A stretch of DNA of 64,000 bases from Candidatus Electrothrix communis (GTDB lineage: Bacteria; Desulfobacterota; Desulfobulbia; Desulfobulbales; Desulfobulbaceae). The first letter of the stretch is position 1. Every line of letters begins with the position of its first letter. The notes under the pieces are model-generated. The model searched no databases. It was not told the DNA's origin and was given only the letters and a program-made list of their open reading frames with translations. Below are positions 27,294-36,442 of this stretch, piece by piece. The translations under genes and the position numbers were made by a program. Location of the stretch: assembly GCA_030644725.1 (NCBI GenBank), contig CP130629.1, positions 1,543,572 through 1,607,571 on the forward strand, in the 5' to 3' direction.

Positions 27294-28849
27294 GGCACCT
27301 CTGCCGCTTCAATAGAATAATCAATCAGGTTGCGCTCCGCTTTGTCAAACCCGAAGCCGACCAGCACAACTTCCCGTTTATCGGCCAGATAAGGGGCATG
27401 ATATTTTCTTTTTTTAATCTGCTCAAGGGCTGTTTGCGCCTTGCCCATTTTAAACTCCATCACGTAAATATACCCATCATTTTTGATGACAACATCAGTG
27501 CTGCCGAAATTGGATTGAATCTCACAGGCTATTTGAACACCGAGTATTTTCAAAACGATATAAATTATTGAATGATAAAACCCTTCATAATTTTTTACTT
27601 TCTCCAGCTGCTTAACGGTAATGGAACTGAACAGAGCCCTGAGGGCGGTAAAAAAACTCTTTATATCATTGCGGGCAAGGGAGTCAACCAAGGTGCTAAC
27701 AATATAGCTCATTTCCTGGAAAGAACTGCCTGCATAATGTTCAACAGCAAAATTCAGGAAAGATTCCCGCACCTCTCTATTAGGGAAATCAAGGATATAT
27801 TTATTCTCTCTATAGTCAACCGCTTTCAGGGTTAAATACCCTGTTTGAAACATGATGGCTGTAATATTGATATTCTCAATATCGTATTTATTAAACACCG
27901 CTTCATCAACCCGGTTATTGATTTCCTCATTAACCGCTTTGTTATCCTCTTTCAGTCGCTTTACGAGAAATGTCGGCGTGCCTGTTTCAAACCAAAAGTT
28001 CCTAAAGGCCTGCTGGTAAAAGAGGTTGATTATCGAATAGGGATTAAAAACAAAGTTTTTTCCGTCCCAAGAATACCCGTTATACCAGTCAGTAATCTCC
28101 CGCATGATCTCCGGCTCAGACTGTTCAAGGTCCTGACAGAGACTGTGAAGATACGAGGCGTAATATTTTTTTATTTCAGCTGCGGTGTAGCCCAAAAGAG
28201 CGGAAAAATGTTTTGATATGGTGATATCTGTCAGATGATTCAGATCACTGAAAATGGAAACGCGGCTGAATTTCGACACCCCGGTAAGAAAGAAAAAGCG
28301 CAGGTATTTATCCTGATCTTTCACGCCTGCATACAATGTCTTGAGTATCTCTCTATTCTCCAAGGCCTGTTTGAACTCGGATTTTTCCAGATAATCAATA
28401 ATGGGCTTGTCATACTCATCAATGAGCACCGCTACCGGGGTCTCTGTACCGATTTTCTGGATTACCTCCAGAAATTGCTCCCCATAACTTTCTGTTTCCA
28501 ATTGAATATCATGGTGCATAGCCAGCTTTGCCAAAGCAAGCTCTAAGGCCTTTTCCAGGCCGTGTTCTCTGTAGCTGATCTCTGCGAAGCTCAGTTTGAT
28601 AACGGGATACTTCTGCGACCAATCCCATGTATCATAAATCCAGCATTCCTCAAACAGTGACTTATTGCCGGAAAAAAGTTCTTTAATGGTATCAACCAAC
28701 AAGGATTTACCGAAGCGGCGGGGACGGGACAGGAAATAATATTTGCCGTCATCTATGAGCTTATATATAAGCTTAGTTTTGTCCACATAGATAAAATTAT
28801 ACTTTTTAAAATCAGCTAATTCCTGTATTCCTAATCCTATCTTTTTCAT
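27290..28849 (-). CDS. AAA-ATPase-like / PD-(D/E)XK nuclease family protein
   Basis: 519 residues of the widespread DUF1703-type family (AAA-ATPase_like plus PDDEXK_9). N-terminal IYVDKTKLIYKLIDDGKYYF, Walker A in SRPRRFGKSLLVDTI (residue about 42) and Walker B VAVLIDEYDKPIID (about 140). The C-terminal nuclease-like part contains DVVIKNDGYIYVMEFKMGKA, with D and ExK at the right spacing. Such genes are often multicopy in anaerobes and Bacteroidetes; the function is unproven, perhaps nucleic-acid related or defence. Its stop codon lies inside a dispersed repeat. It has its own ATG and a 440-base gap from the Pheā-TyrA gene's start is not involved; it stands alone. Confidence 0.85.
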   Translation of the reverse strand: MKKIGLGIQELADFKKYNFIYVDKTKLIYKLIDDGKYYFLSRPRRFGKSLLVDTIKELFSGNKSLFEECWIYDTWDWSQKYPVIKLSFAEISYREHGLEKALELALAKLAMHHDIQLETESYGEQFLEVIQKIGTETPVAVLIDEYDKPIIDYLEKSEFKQALENREILKTLYAGVKDQDKYLRFFFLTGVSKFSRVSIFSDLNHLTDITISKHFSALLGYTAAEIKKYYASYLHSLCQDLEQSEPEIMREITDWYNGYSWDGKNFVFNPYSIINLFYQQAFRNFWFETGTPTFLVKRLKEDNKAVNEEINNRVDEAVFNKYDIENINITAIMFQTGYLTLKAVDYRENKYILDFPNREVRESFLNFAVEHYAGSSFQEMSYIVSTLVDSLARNDIKSFFTALRALFSSITVKQLEKVKNYEGFYHSIIYIVLKILGVQIACEIQSNFGSTDVVIKNDGYIYVMEFKMGKAQTALEQIKKRKYHAPYLADKREVVLVGFGFDKAERNLIDYSIEAAEVP

Positions 28850-28937
28850 ACTGTGATTGCTTGTGTGCTGATTATTTAAACAGTTCCTGACAATCTTCTC
28901 TCATTATGTCTCGCCGAAGAGATACGCATCATCCTGT

Positions 28938-29525
28938 TCAGTCCTCCTGAAAAATCTCGCTCAGCTGTATCTCCAGCCCGTCGAACAGGGGCGAGCCGAG
29001 CAGGTCCTCCCGATCAAAGATCTCCGCCCTGGCGTATCGCCCGTCGTTATCAGGCCGGTAGACCATGACTGTCCGGTCAACGGGATGAAACAGCCAGTAT
29101 TCCCGGACCCCGTGTTGTTCATAGAGGGCCCTCTTGACCTTCAGATCCTTGGCCGCCGTGGAGGGCGAAAGGATTTCGACAACAAGGTCGGGCGCACCGA
29201 CACAGCCGCGCTCATCAAGTTTTTCCCGGTCGCAGATCACGAAAATATCCGGCTGCACAACCGTGGTGACGGCATGATCCTCCGCACTCTCCTCTTCAGG
29301 CAGGCGGACATCAAAGGGTGCGGGGTAGACCTCGCATCCGCTGTTTTGCAGATGCCCGTATAAAACATGAAGAAGCCTGACAAGCACTCTCTGATGGGAT
29401 CGTGAAGGAGCCGGAGACATATTCCATGCCTCCCCGTTGATCAGTTCCCACCGTTCCTGATCATCCCAGGACAAATAATCCGCATAGGTGTATTCCGCTT
29501 CATATGTCGTTTGAGGTTGCGTCAT
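28938..29525 (-). CDS. Uma2 (DUF820) family putative endonuclease
   Basis: 195 residues of the Uma2 family, a restriction-endonuclease-like fold abundant in cyanobacteria and some anaerobes. Family features: TYADYLSWDDQERWELINGE, SRSHQRVLVRLLHVL, VVQPDIFVICDREKLDERG, then APDLVVEILSPSTAAKDLKV with the catalytic-type D...E.LS and Lys, and REYWLFHPVDRTVMVYRP. All expected residues seem present. The biological role of the family is unknown. It is on the same strand as the AAA/nuclease gene, 88 bases upstream. Confidence 0.88.
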   Translation of the reverse strand: MTQPQTTYEAEYTYADYLSWDDQERWELINGEAWNMSPAPSRSHQRVLVRLLHVLYGHLQNSGCEVYPAPFDVRLPEEESAEDHAVTTVVQPDIFVICDREKLDERGCVGAPDLVVEILSPSTAAKDLKVKRALYEQHGVREYWLFHPVDRTVMVYRPDNDGRYARAEIFDREDLLGSPLFDGLEIQLSEIFQED

Positions 29526-29693
29526 GATAATGCTCTGAAGTTCTGTCTGTGTATGATCCGGTCACGCGCTGTCCGGCCTGCCTGTGCTCCGATATGCAGA
29601 AGCAGTTTACCCGCTTCCGAACAGGAAGGCAACTGTCCGGCTTATTGCTTAAAATACAATCTGATTAAACACGCCGTCTTTTTGCAAAAACAC

Positions 29694-29721
29694 TTGACAA
29701 ATATGAACAGAGAGATTTAAT
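29694..29721 (+). promoter_or_regulatory. Candidate sigma-70 promoter of riboswitch copy 1
   Basis: TTGACA at 29694-29699 and TTTAAT at 29716-29721, 16 bases apart (6/6 and 5/6 matches). It lies about 75 bases before the first GEMM-like RNA. The second copy has a promoter candidate in the equivalent place, which supports both. Confidence 0.6.
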
Positions 29722-29797
29722 GTCGAATTATCATAACTAATGGTACTGCTCAATTGCTGAGCAGCTGCCTTCGCTTTCTGGTCGGAACCGGAAAGTT

Positions 29798-29868
29798 GAT
29801 AAAGCCACAGCCGTCGTGAGGCGGTGTCGGAAAGCCAAGGGTCTCTGTGAGGAGACAGCCGAGTTATC
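29798..29868 (+). promoter_or_regulatory. GEMM-like (cyclic-di-GMP-I) riboswitch aptamer, copy 1
   Basis: 71 bases. The closing stem GATAA (29798-29802) pairs with TTATC (29864-29868). First hairpin: CCGTC, GTGA tetraloop, GGCGG. Then CGGAAAGCCAAGG, a second hairpin GTCTC/GAGAC, and AGCCGAGTTATC. The 3' half closely follows the c-di-GMP-I pattern (CGCAAAGCC ... GCCGGGTTGCC), and the GNRA loop on the first hairpin fits. The 5' half, AAAGCCACAGCC, differs from the usual GGCAAACC, so ligand identity is open. The same element, equal in length, recurs at 30656. Downstream is only a 37-codon frame and a DUF2442 gene. Confidence 0.7.
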
Positions 29869-29900
29869 TTCTTTCATTTCTGAATACCGGGAAGTATGTT

Positions 29901-30014
29901 ATGAGTCTCTCAAAAAAAGTGCCCGTTCATAGTACCATTTCCCACAGTGTCGGCAGGCTTATTTTCAGTTGTCGTTTCTTTTTATTTCCCGTTCGACAAT
30001 ATTTCAGGCCGTAA
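29901..30014 (+). pseudogene. 37-codon frame behind riboswitch 1, probable 5' remnant of a secreted-protein gene
   Basis: ATG at 29901, preceded by GGGAAG, opens a frame MSLSKKVPVHSTISHSVG, then RLIFSCRFFLFPV, ending RQYFRP and TAA at 30012. It sits 32 bases after the aptamer, the same spacing as the giant secreted gene behind copy 2 (31 bases). A basic start and a short hydrophobic stretch suggest a damaged signal peptide. It may be all that remains of a second riboswitch-controlled surface gene, or a short leader peptide. No family match. Confidence 0.35.
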
Positions 30015-30092
30015 TCATGCCTGCTGGAGAACTGGCGGCTTTGTGGAGAACGTGAGGCTCTGAACCCTATAGAACCTTTGGAGTAAACCACC

Positions 30093-30398
30093 ATGCCCCT
30101 GCATATTAGAAAAGCTGCATACCTGAAGGATTATACTGTGGAAGTGGCATTCAGCGACGGCAGGAGGGGAACAGCTGATCTGCGTGATGCTCTTAGAGGA
30201 CCGATGTTTGATGCGCTGAAAGATAAGGAGATGTTTTCCCGGCTGCGGGTTGATGACGAACTGGCAACCATAGTTTGGCCCAACGGTGCCGACTTGGCTC
30301 CCGAGTATGTTTATTTCAGAGCGTTTCAAGACGAGCCGGGCTTGCAAGAGCAGTTTGTTCGGTGGGGTTATATCGCGCAGTCTGTTAGCTCTGCTTGA
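30093..30398 (+). CDS. DUF2442 family protein
   Basis: 101 residues. The pattern of an early YLKDYTVEVAFSDGRRGTAD, then FSRLRVDDELATIVWPNGAD and LAPEYVYFRA is that of DUF2442, small proteins frequently encoded beside DUF4160 proteins in toxin-antitoxin-like pairs. No DUF4160 partner is present here, so this may be an orphan. The ATG follows GGAG by 9 bases. It lies between the two riboswitch cassettes and could be on the transcript from riboswitch 1. Confidence 0.85.
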   Translation: MPLHIRKAAYLKDYTVEVAFSDGRRGTADLRDALRGPMFDALKDKEMFSRLRVDDELATIVWPNGADLAPEYVYFRAFQDEPGLQEQFVRWGYIAQSVSSA

Positions 30399-30552
30399 AT
30401 GCAACGAAAGCGGACAACTCATTGCTCAAATTGTCTGATTTCGCTTCACTCAATCAGACCTACGCAACTTCGGCTTGGTGTTTTTTTCATTGCGCCACAA
30501 GCATTTTTGCTCTGTATCTCCTCGTTACGTTAATATTTTTCATGGAAAATAA

Positions 30553-30582
30553 TTGACAAGCACGAAGTAACAAGGCTATATT
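30553..30582 (+). promoter_or_regulatory. Candidate sigma-70 promoter of riboswitch copy 2
   Basis: TTGACA at 30553-30558 and TATATT at 30577-30582, 18 bases apart (6/6 and 5/6 matches). It lies about 75 bases before the second aptamer, as in copy 1. The rest of the 359-base gap 30399-30757 is this leader; bases 30399-30550 show nothing clear. Confidence 0.6.
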
Positions 30583-30655
30583 CCGTTTACCATAACAAAT
30601 GGCAATGCTTATCTCTGAGCAGGTGCCTTGACTTTCCGGTCGGAATTGGAAAGTT

Positions 30656-30726
30656 GATAAAGCCACAGCCGTCGCGAGGCGGTGTCGGAAAGCCACGGAT
30701 CTCCGAGAGGAGACCGCCGGGTTACC
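30656..30726 (+). promoter_or_regulatory. GEMM-like (cyclic-di-GMP-I) riboswitch aptamer, copy 2
   Basis: 71 bases. Closing stem GATAA with TTACC (one mismatch), first hairpin CCGTC-GCGA-GGCGG, then CGGAAAGCCACGG, second hairpin TCTCC-GAGA-GGAGA, and CCGCCGGGTTACC. Compared with copy 1, changes fall in loops and in the second hairpin, while AAAGCCACAGCC and GGAAAGCCA are unchanged: the pattern of a conserved RNA. It ends 31 bases before the ATG of the 1889-residue protein, with no terminator hairpin between, so control of translation is more likely than of termination. Ligand assignment is inference. Confidence 0.75.
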
Positions 30727-30757
30727 TGCTTTTGCTTCTAATGACTAGGGAACCGTT

Positions 30758-33700
30758 ATGAAACCATCAGGCAATGTATCTTGCCAAGGTACACTTTTCA
30801 GCTCGCTCTTTTGTCGATTCACCCTTCCGTTTTTCTTTTTTCTCCTCACCGTTCTTGCACCTCTGAATACTTGGGCAGGATGTCTCAATGTCACCAGCCC
30901 AACTGCTGGAGATTCATGGAATACCACACAGACCTATACGATCCAGTGGAACACAACCAGCACACAGCCCACGGCTCGTATTCATTTGCAAAAAAATGGG
31001 AAGCGACACTCTACTATTACGAGCACTGCGTCGAATAATGGATCATATAGCTGGACTATTCCGGCAAATACGCTCATCAATGGCAACGACGAGGGCAAAC
31101 AATATTATATCGCAATTTGCACGGATGATTGCTGTGGAGATGGAGAATATTTCAGTCTGTATTTTTCGCCGCCACCTACCCCTGCCGGTTTCAAAGTATC
31201 TTCTGTAACAAGCTCAAGTGTCAGCCTTGGTTGGGGCACCTCATCCGGGGCAACAGGTTCTGAAGTGTACAACTGTGACACGAATACTTTGGTCTCCAGC
31301 GATTATGGAACATTTTGGCTGGGGGATCAGGTTACTAATCTCAGCCCGGAAACCACCTACCGCTTCAAGATGCGGGCGGTGAATTCTGCGGGATCTTCTC
31401 CGTTCACCTCCTGTGTTTCCGCCACAACTACATCAGGAGCACCGTCCACACCACCCTCTTTCACTGCTACAGCCCAGAGTCCGACCAGTATCTCTTTATC
31501 CTGGAATGCAGTGAGTAGTGCCACAGATTACGATGTGCATACCTGTGCAGGTGATTTTATTGTCAACACAGCACAGTCCTCCCATCTTGTCACCGGATTA
31601 ATCTCGGAGACCTCCTACAGTTATAAGGTGCGGGCGAACAGTGCTGGCGGAAGTTCCGGTTTTACAGCCTGCCGAGAGGCTACGACCCTGTCAACTACCC
31701 CGGAAACCTTCAGCATATCAGGCAGGATTATAGATGAAAATACAGTCGGTCTTGCCGGGGCTACCATAAACCTTGCCGGATTCAGCACCACCACCGATCA
31801 GAACGGAAAATATACCCTTGCCAATGTAACCAAGGGGACGAATGCCAACCTGACGGCAAGTAAAGCAGGCTGCACCCTTTCAGCCCCTATCCTGATACCG
31901 GGCCTTGTTTCGGATCTGGGAGGACAGAATTTTACCGCCACCTGCTCATACACCCTCTCCGGCAGAACCAAAAAGGCCGACGGAACCGCAATACTCAACG
32001 CCACCGTCACTTTCACCGGCCTTTCCTCGGTGCAAAGCATCCACGACGGCGAATACAGCCAAACCGTACCCAACGGCTGGAGCGGTGAGGTCTGCGCGAT
32101 CAGGAGCGGTTGCGATTTCTCCTGTGTTTCTGTCTCCAATGTAACTGCTGACAGATCCGGTATTGATTTGATTTGCGGACAGTCTAAGCATAAAATTTCA
32201 GGATATACCCAGCGGTATAACGGGCGGCGTATTCCCTCGGTTACCGTCTCTTTTTCAGACGAGTTTCCTGCTACCAGCGATGCGAACGGCTATTATGAAA
32301 AATACGTTGAGCACGGCTGGAGCGGTACAATCAGCGGCTCAAAAGAAGGGTATAAGTTCGACAGTGACACCATCTCAACCGTCACCTCGGATCAACCGGG
32401 CAATATGGTCCACGGCGACTATCAACAGCGCACCGGTCGTTCTGCCTCGGTGCCGATAAGGGAATCAAGCTGGAGCACTTCCTATGCCCAGTGTAACAGT
32501 AATCCATGTAATAAGGATAAAAGAATCAAGTATGAAAAAAGGTGCGGTGACCCGATCGATATCTCCACTGGTGCCCAAGTTTTGGAGTACAGAATCTTAT
32601 CTGTTCAGGGGCTTGTGCCGATCAGCTTTAATCTGGCCTACAACTCGCTGGTCGTTGATCAGGAGGGGATAGCAGGCAAGGCGTGGAGTCTGAATTACGA
32701 CTTTGCAGCCAGAATACAGCCTGCGGACAACGAGGCCGTGAACGTGGAATGGGCGGAAAACAGGAGCAACCGTTTCAATCATGACGGCAACGGCGTGTAT
32801 AGCTCCCTGGATGAAGCCTGTCTGTACGACAAACTGGTCAAGAACAGCGACAACACCTACACCCTGACCCGACAGGATAAGACTGTCTATCTCTTCGATG
32901 CTGCCGGTCGGCTTGTCGAACTCAGCGATGCACAGAGCCGTGCTCTCCAGTTCAGCTATGACAGCTCTGAGCGGTTGCAGCGGATCAGCGAGCCGGTGTC
33001 CGGAGTCTTTCTGGAATATACCTATAATACCGATGGCCTGCTGGTAAGGGTAACCGATCCCATAGGCCGTCAGGTAAGCCTGAGTTATGATACTGATCGC
33101 CGTCTGCAAAGCATTACAGATCCCTACGAACACACCGTCACCTTTACCTGGAACGACCAGAACCAGATTCTTACCGGGACCAGCTCAGAGGGGTATCAGC
33201 TCTTTGCCAATACCTTTGATGCCCAGGGCCGGGTCATTGCCCAGGACGACGGTCTGACGGACAACAACGAGATCACCCTTTTTTACGACGAGAGCCAACC
33301 GGACCGGATCATCACCACAGTCACTGATCGGAACGGAGCAGTCAGCCAATACACCTTTGACGGCCAGTACCGGATGCTGGAAAAGACCGACGAACTCGGC
33401 AATGCCAGCGCGGTGTACAGCTATGATGCCAAGGGTAACCGCACCCAAGCTGTGGATGCCAACGGCCACGGCAGCAGTTTTGCATACAATGACCAAGGCA
33501 ACATGATCTCGGTTACGGATGCGGACGGCAAGTCCACCGGGATGAGTTATGATGCAAAAGGCTATCTCGCCCAACTTACCGATGCTCTGGGGAAAACCAG
33601 CAGCTTTACCTATGACAGTCAGGGACGGATAACCCAGGCCGTTGACCCGCTGGGCAAGGCTGTGGCATTCAGTTATAACAGCGTCGGCCAGTTGGTCGCA

Positions 33701-36427
33701 GTGACTTCGCCTCTGGGCAGGGTTGTTACATATGAATATACGGGCGGGTTACCGACAAAGGTGATTCGTCCTGAAGGTAATAGCGAGGAGATGAGCTATG
33801 ATGCTGCCGGACGGGTAACGGCTGTGCTCGACAGCGAGGGCAACACGACTACTTTCAACCATGACCTGCCTTGTCCTGGTACTTCCGGCCCTTGCCGGGC
33901 CTCCTCAATCACCGACCCGCTGGGCAATACCGTCAAAATGACCTCTGACAGCCGGGGCAATATACTCTCGCTCATTGATGCCAAGGGCAACGAGAGCCGT
34001 TTTGAATATGACGCGAACGGCAATATGATCCGGGCCATCAATGCCCTCGGTCAGGTGACGAGCTACAAGTACGACGGCGAAGGTCGTCTTGTCCGGCTGA
34101 CCGATGCCAAAGGAAACAGCTCGTCTCTGAGCTATGATGCCAAGGGCCGCATGGTCGCATTGACTGATCCGCTGGGCAACACTCGGACGCTGACCTATGA
34201 CAAGACCCGTAACCTGACTTCGGTGCAGGATGCCTACGGCAAGGTGATACAGTCCCTGAGCTACGATAACCGAGATAATCCGGTCGGAATGACCGATGCC
34301 TTGGGCAACAGCTCCGGCCTGCAATATGACGAATTGAGCCGATTGAAGCAGAGCACTGATCCGCTGGGTCGGGTCGTGCAGATGAATTACGATGCCCTTG
34401 ATCGCCTGTCGTCAACCGTTGATCCGCTGGGCGGAACAGCAGCGCAGTCCTTTAATGAAGAGGGTCAGCTCATTGATATTAGTGATCCCAAGGGCAACCG
34501 GACGAGCTTCAGCTATGATGCTAATAGCCGCCGGATCAGCGAAACCTCGGCAGCGGGCAGCACAGTCAAGTATACCTATACGGCCCGCGATCTGCTCGCC
34601 AAGCTGACCAACGCCAGGGGGCAGGAGCGGCAGTTCAGCTACGATGCCCTGGGTCGGATGACCGCAATGAGCGACCCGGACGGCACCACCAGCTTTACCT
34701 ATGATGCCAATTCCAATGTGCTCACTATCAGCGATGCTAACGGCACCAGCAGCCGTGAATACGATGCCCTGGACAGGGTGAGCAAGTACACGGACAGCCG
34801 GGGCAATGTCATCCGCTATGCCTACGATGCTGTGGGCAACCTGAGCAGCCTGACCTACCCGGACGGCAAAGCGGTGCAGTACAGCTACGATGCGGCTGAT
34901 CGGCTGGTGAGCGTGACGGACTGGAATAACCGCACGACAAGCTATGCCTATGATAAGGAAGGACGACTGACCCTGACCACCCGACCCAACGGCAGCACGG
35001 TCGCCCGCGTGTACAACGATGCCGGGCAATTGGTACGACAGACCGATGCCAAGGCGGGCGGTGAAGTCATTGTTCAGTATGAATACAGCTATGACAAGGT
35101 GGGCAATATTGTCGAGGAAAAACCCACACCCACGCCTGAACCGGTGGCAATCAGCCCGGCAAAGATGACTTACGGCCCGGCCAATCAGCTGGCGAGCTAT
35201 AACGGCCTGCCGGTCCAGCACGATGCGGACGGCAATATGGTGCAGGGGCCATTGAGCGGAAAATCTGCCTCCTTTGTTTTTGATTCCCGCAACCGCCTGC
35301 GCCAGGTCGGTAGCACGGTCTATACCTACGATGCGGAGAACCAGCGCATTGCCGTGACAGAGGGCGGAGCCGCAACCCGGTATGTGATCAATCCCAATGC
35401 CTTGCTGAGTCAGGTGCTGGTCCGGGAGGATCAGGCTGGTGAAAAGACTTTTTATGTGTATGGGATCGGCCTGATTGGGCAGGAGAAGAACGGCGCTTAT
35501 CGGAGTTTTCATTATGATTTCCGGGGGAGCACTGTGGCTATGACGGATGAGGCTGGCAAGATCACGCATCAGTATGCCTATACTGCCTACGGGAAGGTGG
35601 ATGTGGTGCTGGAGGAGGATTTTAATCCGTTTCGGTATGTTGGGCAGTATGGGGTGATGTATGAGGGGAACGGGTTGTATTATATGCGGGCGAGGTATTA
35701 CCAGCCTGAGCTGCTGCGGTTTCTTGGGGAAGATCCGATTTGGAATAAGAATTTGTTTGCTTATGTGGAGGGTAATCCTTTGGTGGGGATTGATCCGCTC
35801 GGAACTGTTACATATCAATCCAACAGTTATTCTGGTTCTGGAGTGTATTACTCAGGTCCAGGAACATATATTGGGAACTCTAATATTTCAATTAATTTGA
35901 GAAATGAAGAAACGATTTGGAACCCATCAATAACAGATGTTACTGGTGGAGCTGGAACATACTTGGAAAATATTGATCACCGTAGGGTTAAAGGATTTTT
36001 TAGAAAAAGTGTTTTTGGACATCAAATCTCTACATGGGGAAAAAACTACCTTGGTCCTGTCAGTGATGTATATGATATTTCTGAAGCTGCTAAGGAGGGC
36101 CCAATGGCAATAGCTGAAACGGTTATTTTTAACTTAGCAGGTGGTGCGGCGGCTCTATATTGTTCACCAGGTGGCCCATCTGCTGCTGTTGGATGTGAAG
36201 CTGCAGTTTCAGGATTTCTCGAAAAAACAAGTACAGATATTGATAAGCTGGCAGAATTGACAAAAGAACGGCAACGATATGAGTTGGCTCTTGAAAAAAG
36301 TATAAGTAGGGCCAACGCTCGTGAACTGACCAAGTCAGATATTGCGATTAATATTATGATACAGCAGCGTATTGCTATCGGATGGAATGAGGAACAAATT
36401 TCAAATTTTGGTTCGTTTTGTCAATGA
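30758..36427 (+). CDS. Giant secreted FN3 / RHS (YD-repeat) protein with variable C-terminal tip
   Basis: 1889 residues. Signal peptide (1-41, hydrophobic LPFFFFLLTVLAPL); a Ser/Thr-rich Ig-like domain (42-140); two fibronectin III domains (about 143-225, 229-312); three carboxypeptidase-regulatory-like beta domains (about 317, 400, 478); a DUF6531-like entry (CGDPIDISTGAQVLEY, about 596); roughly 690-1560 filled with YD repeats of the type YDAxGRLxxxTDPLGN; the RHS core (1621-1682: FRYVGQYGVMYEGNGLYYMR, then DPLG); and a tip of about 207 residues. Surface or secreted; RHS shells commonly carry toxins or adhesins. The tip has no recognised toxin motif and no immunity gene follows. GEMM-like RNA directly upstream. 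Tip DNA is visibly more AT-rich. Confidence 0.9.
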   Translation: MKPSGNVSCQGTLFSSLFCRFTLPFFFFLLTVLAPLNTWAGCLNVTSPTAGDSWNTTQTYTIQWNTTSTQPTARIHLQKNGKRHSTITSTASNNGSYSWTIPANTLINGNDEGKQYYIAICTDDCCGDGEYFSLYFSPPPTPAGFKVSSVTSSSVSLGWGTSSGATGSEVYNCDTNTLVSSDYGTFWLGDQVTNLSPETTYRFKMRAVNSAGSSPFTSCVSATTTSGAPSTPPSFTATAQSPTSISLSWNAVSSATDYDVHTCAGDFIVNTAQSSHLVTGLISETSYSYKVRANSAGGSSGFTACREATTLSTTPETFSISGRIIDENTVGLAGATINLAGFSTTTDQNGKYTLANVTKGTNANLTASKAGCTLSAPILIPGLVSDLGGQNFTATCSYTLSGRTKKADGTAILNATVTFTGLSSVQSIHDGEYSQTVPNGWSGEVCAIRSGCDFSCVSVSNVTADRSGIDLICGQSKHKISGYTQRYNGRRIPSVTVSFSDEFPATSDANGYYEKYVEHGWSGTISGSKEGYKFDSDTISTVTSDQPGNMVHGDYQQRTGRSASVPIRESSWSTSYAQCNSNPCNKDKRIKYEKRCGDPIDISTGAQVLEYRILSVQGLVPISFNLAYNSLVVDQEGIAGKAWSLNYDFAARIQPADNEAVNVEWAENRSNRFNHDGNGVYSSLDEACLYDKLVKNSDNTYTLTRQDKTVYLFDAAGRLVELSDAQSRALQFSYDSSERLQRISEPVSGVFLEYTYNTDGLLVRVTDPIGRQVSLSYDTDRRLQSITDPYEHTVTFTWNDQNQILTGTSSEGYQLFANTFDAQGRVIAQDDGLTDNNEITLFYDESQPDRIITTVTDRNGAVSQYTFDGQYRMLEKTDELGNASAVYSYDAKGNRTQAVDANGHGSSFAYNDQGNMISVTDADGKSTGMSYDAKGYLAQLTDALGKTSSFTYDSQGRITQAVDPLGKAVAFSYNSVGQLVAVTSPLGRVVTYEYTGGLPTKVIRPEGNSEEMSYDAAGRVTAVLDSEGNTTTFNHDLPCPGTSGPCRASSITDPLGNTVKMTSDSRGNILSLIDAKGNESRFEYDANGNMIRAINALGQVTSYKYDGEGRLVRLTDAKGNSSSLSYDAKGRMVALTDPLGNTRTLTYDKTRNLTSVQDAYGKVIQSLSYDNRDNPVGMTDALGNSSGLQYDELSRLKQSTDPLGRVVQMNYDALDRLSSTVDPLGGTAAQSFNEEGQLIDISDPKGNRTSFSYDANSRRISETSAAGSTVKYTYTARDLLAKLTNARGQERQFSYDALGRMTAMSDPDGTTSFTYDANSNVLTISDANGTSSREYDALDRVSKYTDSRGNVIRYAYDAVGNLSSLTYPDGKAVQYSYDAADRLVSVTDWNNRTTSYAYDKEGRLTLTTRPNGSTVARVYNDAGQLVRQTDAKAGGEVIVQYEYSYDKVGNIVEEKPTPTPEPVAISPAKMTYGPANQLASYNGLPVQHDADGNMVQGPLSGKSASFVFDSRNRLRQVGSTVYTYDAENQRIAVTEGGAATRYVINPNALLSQVLVREDQAGEKTFYVYGIGLIGQEKNGAYRSFHYDFRGSTVAMTDEAGKITHQYAYTAYGKVDVVLEEDFNPFRYVGQYGVMYEGNGLYYMRARYYQPELLRFLGEDPIWNKNLFAYVEGNPLVGIDPLGTVTYQSNSYSGSGVYYSGPGTYIGNSNISINLRNEETIWNPSITDVTGGAGTYLENIDHRRVKGFFRKSVFGHQISTWGKNYLGPVSDVYDISEAAKEGPMAIAETVIFNLAGGAAALYCSPGGPSAAVGCEAAVSGFLEKTSTDIDKLAELTKERQRYELALEKSISRANARELTKSDIAINIMIQQRIAIGWNEEQISNFGSFCQ

Positions 36428-36442
36428 CAAATATGCAGCCCG

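Noticed and set aside
34412-35818. 468-codon minus-strand frame opposite the RHS gene
   Set aside because: An artefact of repetitive, GC-rich YD-repeat codons; low-complexity product with no family.
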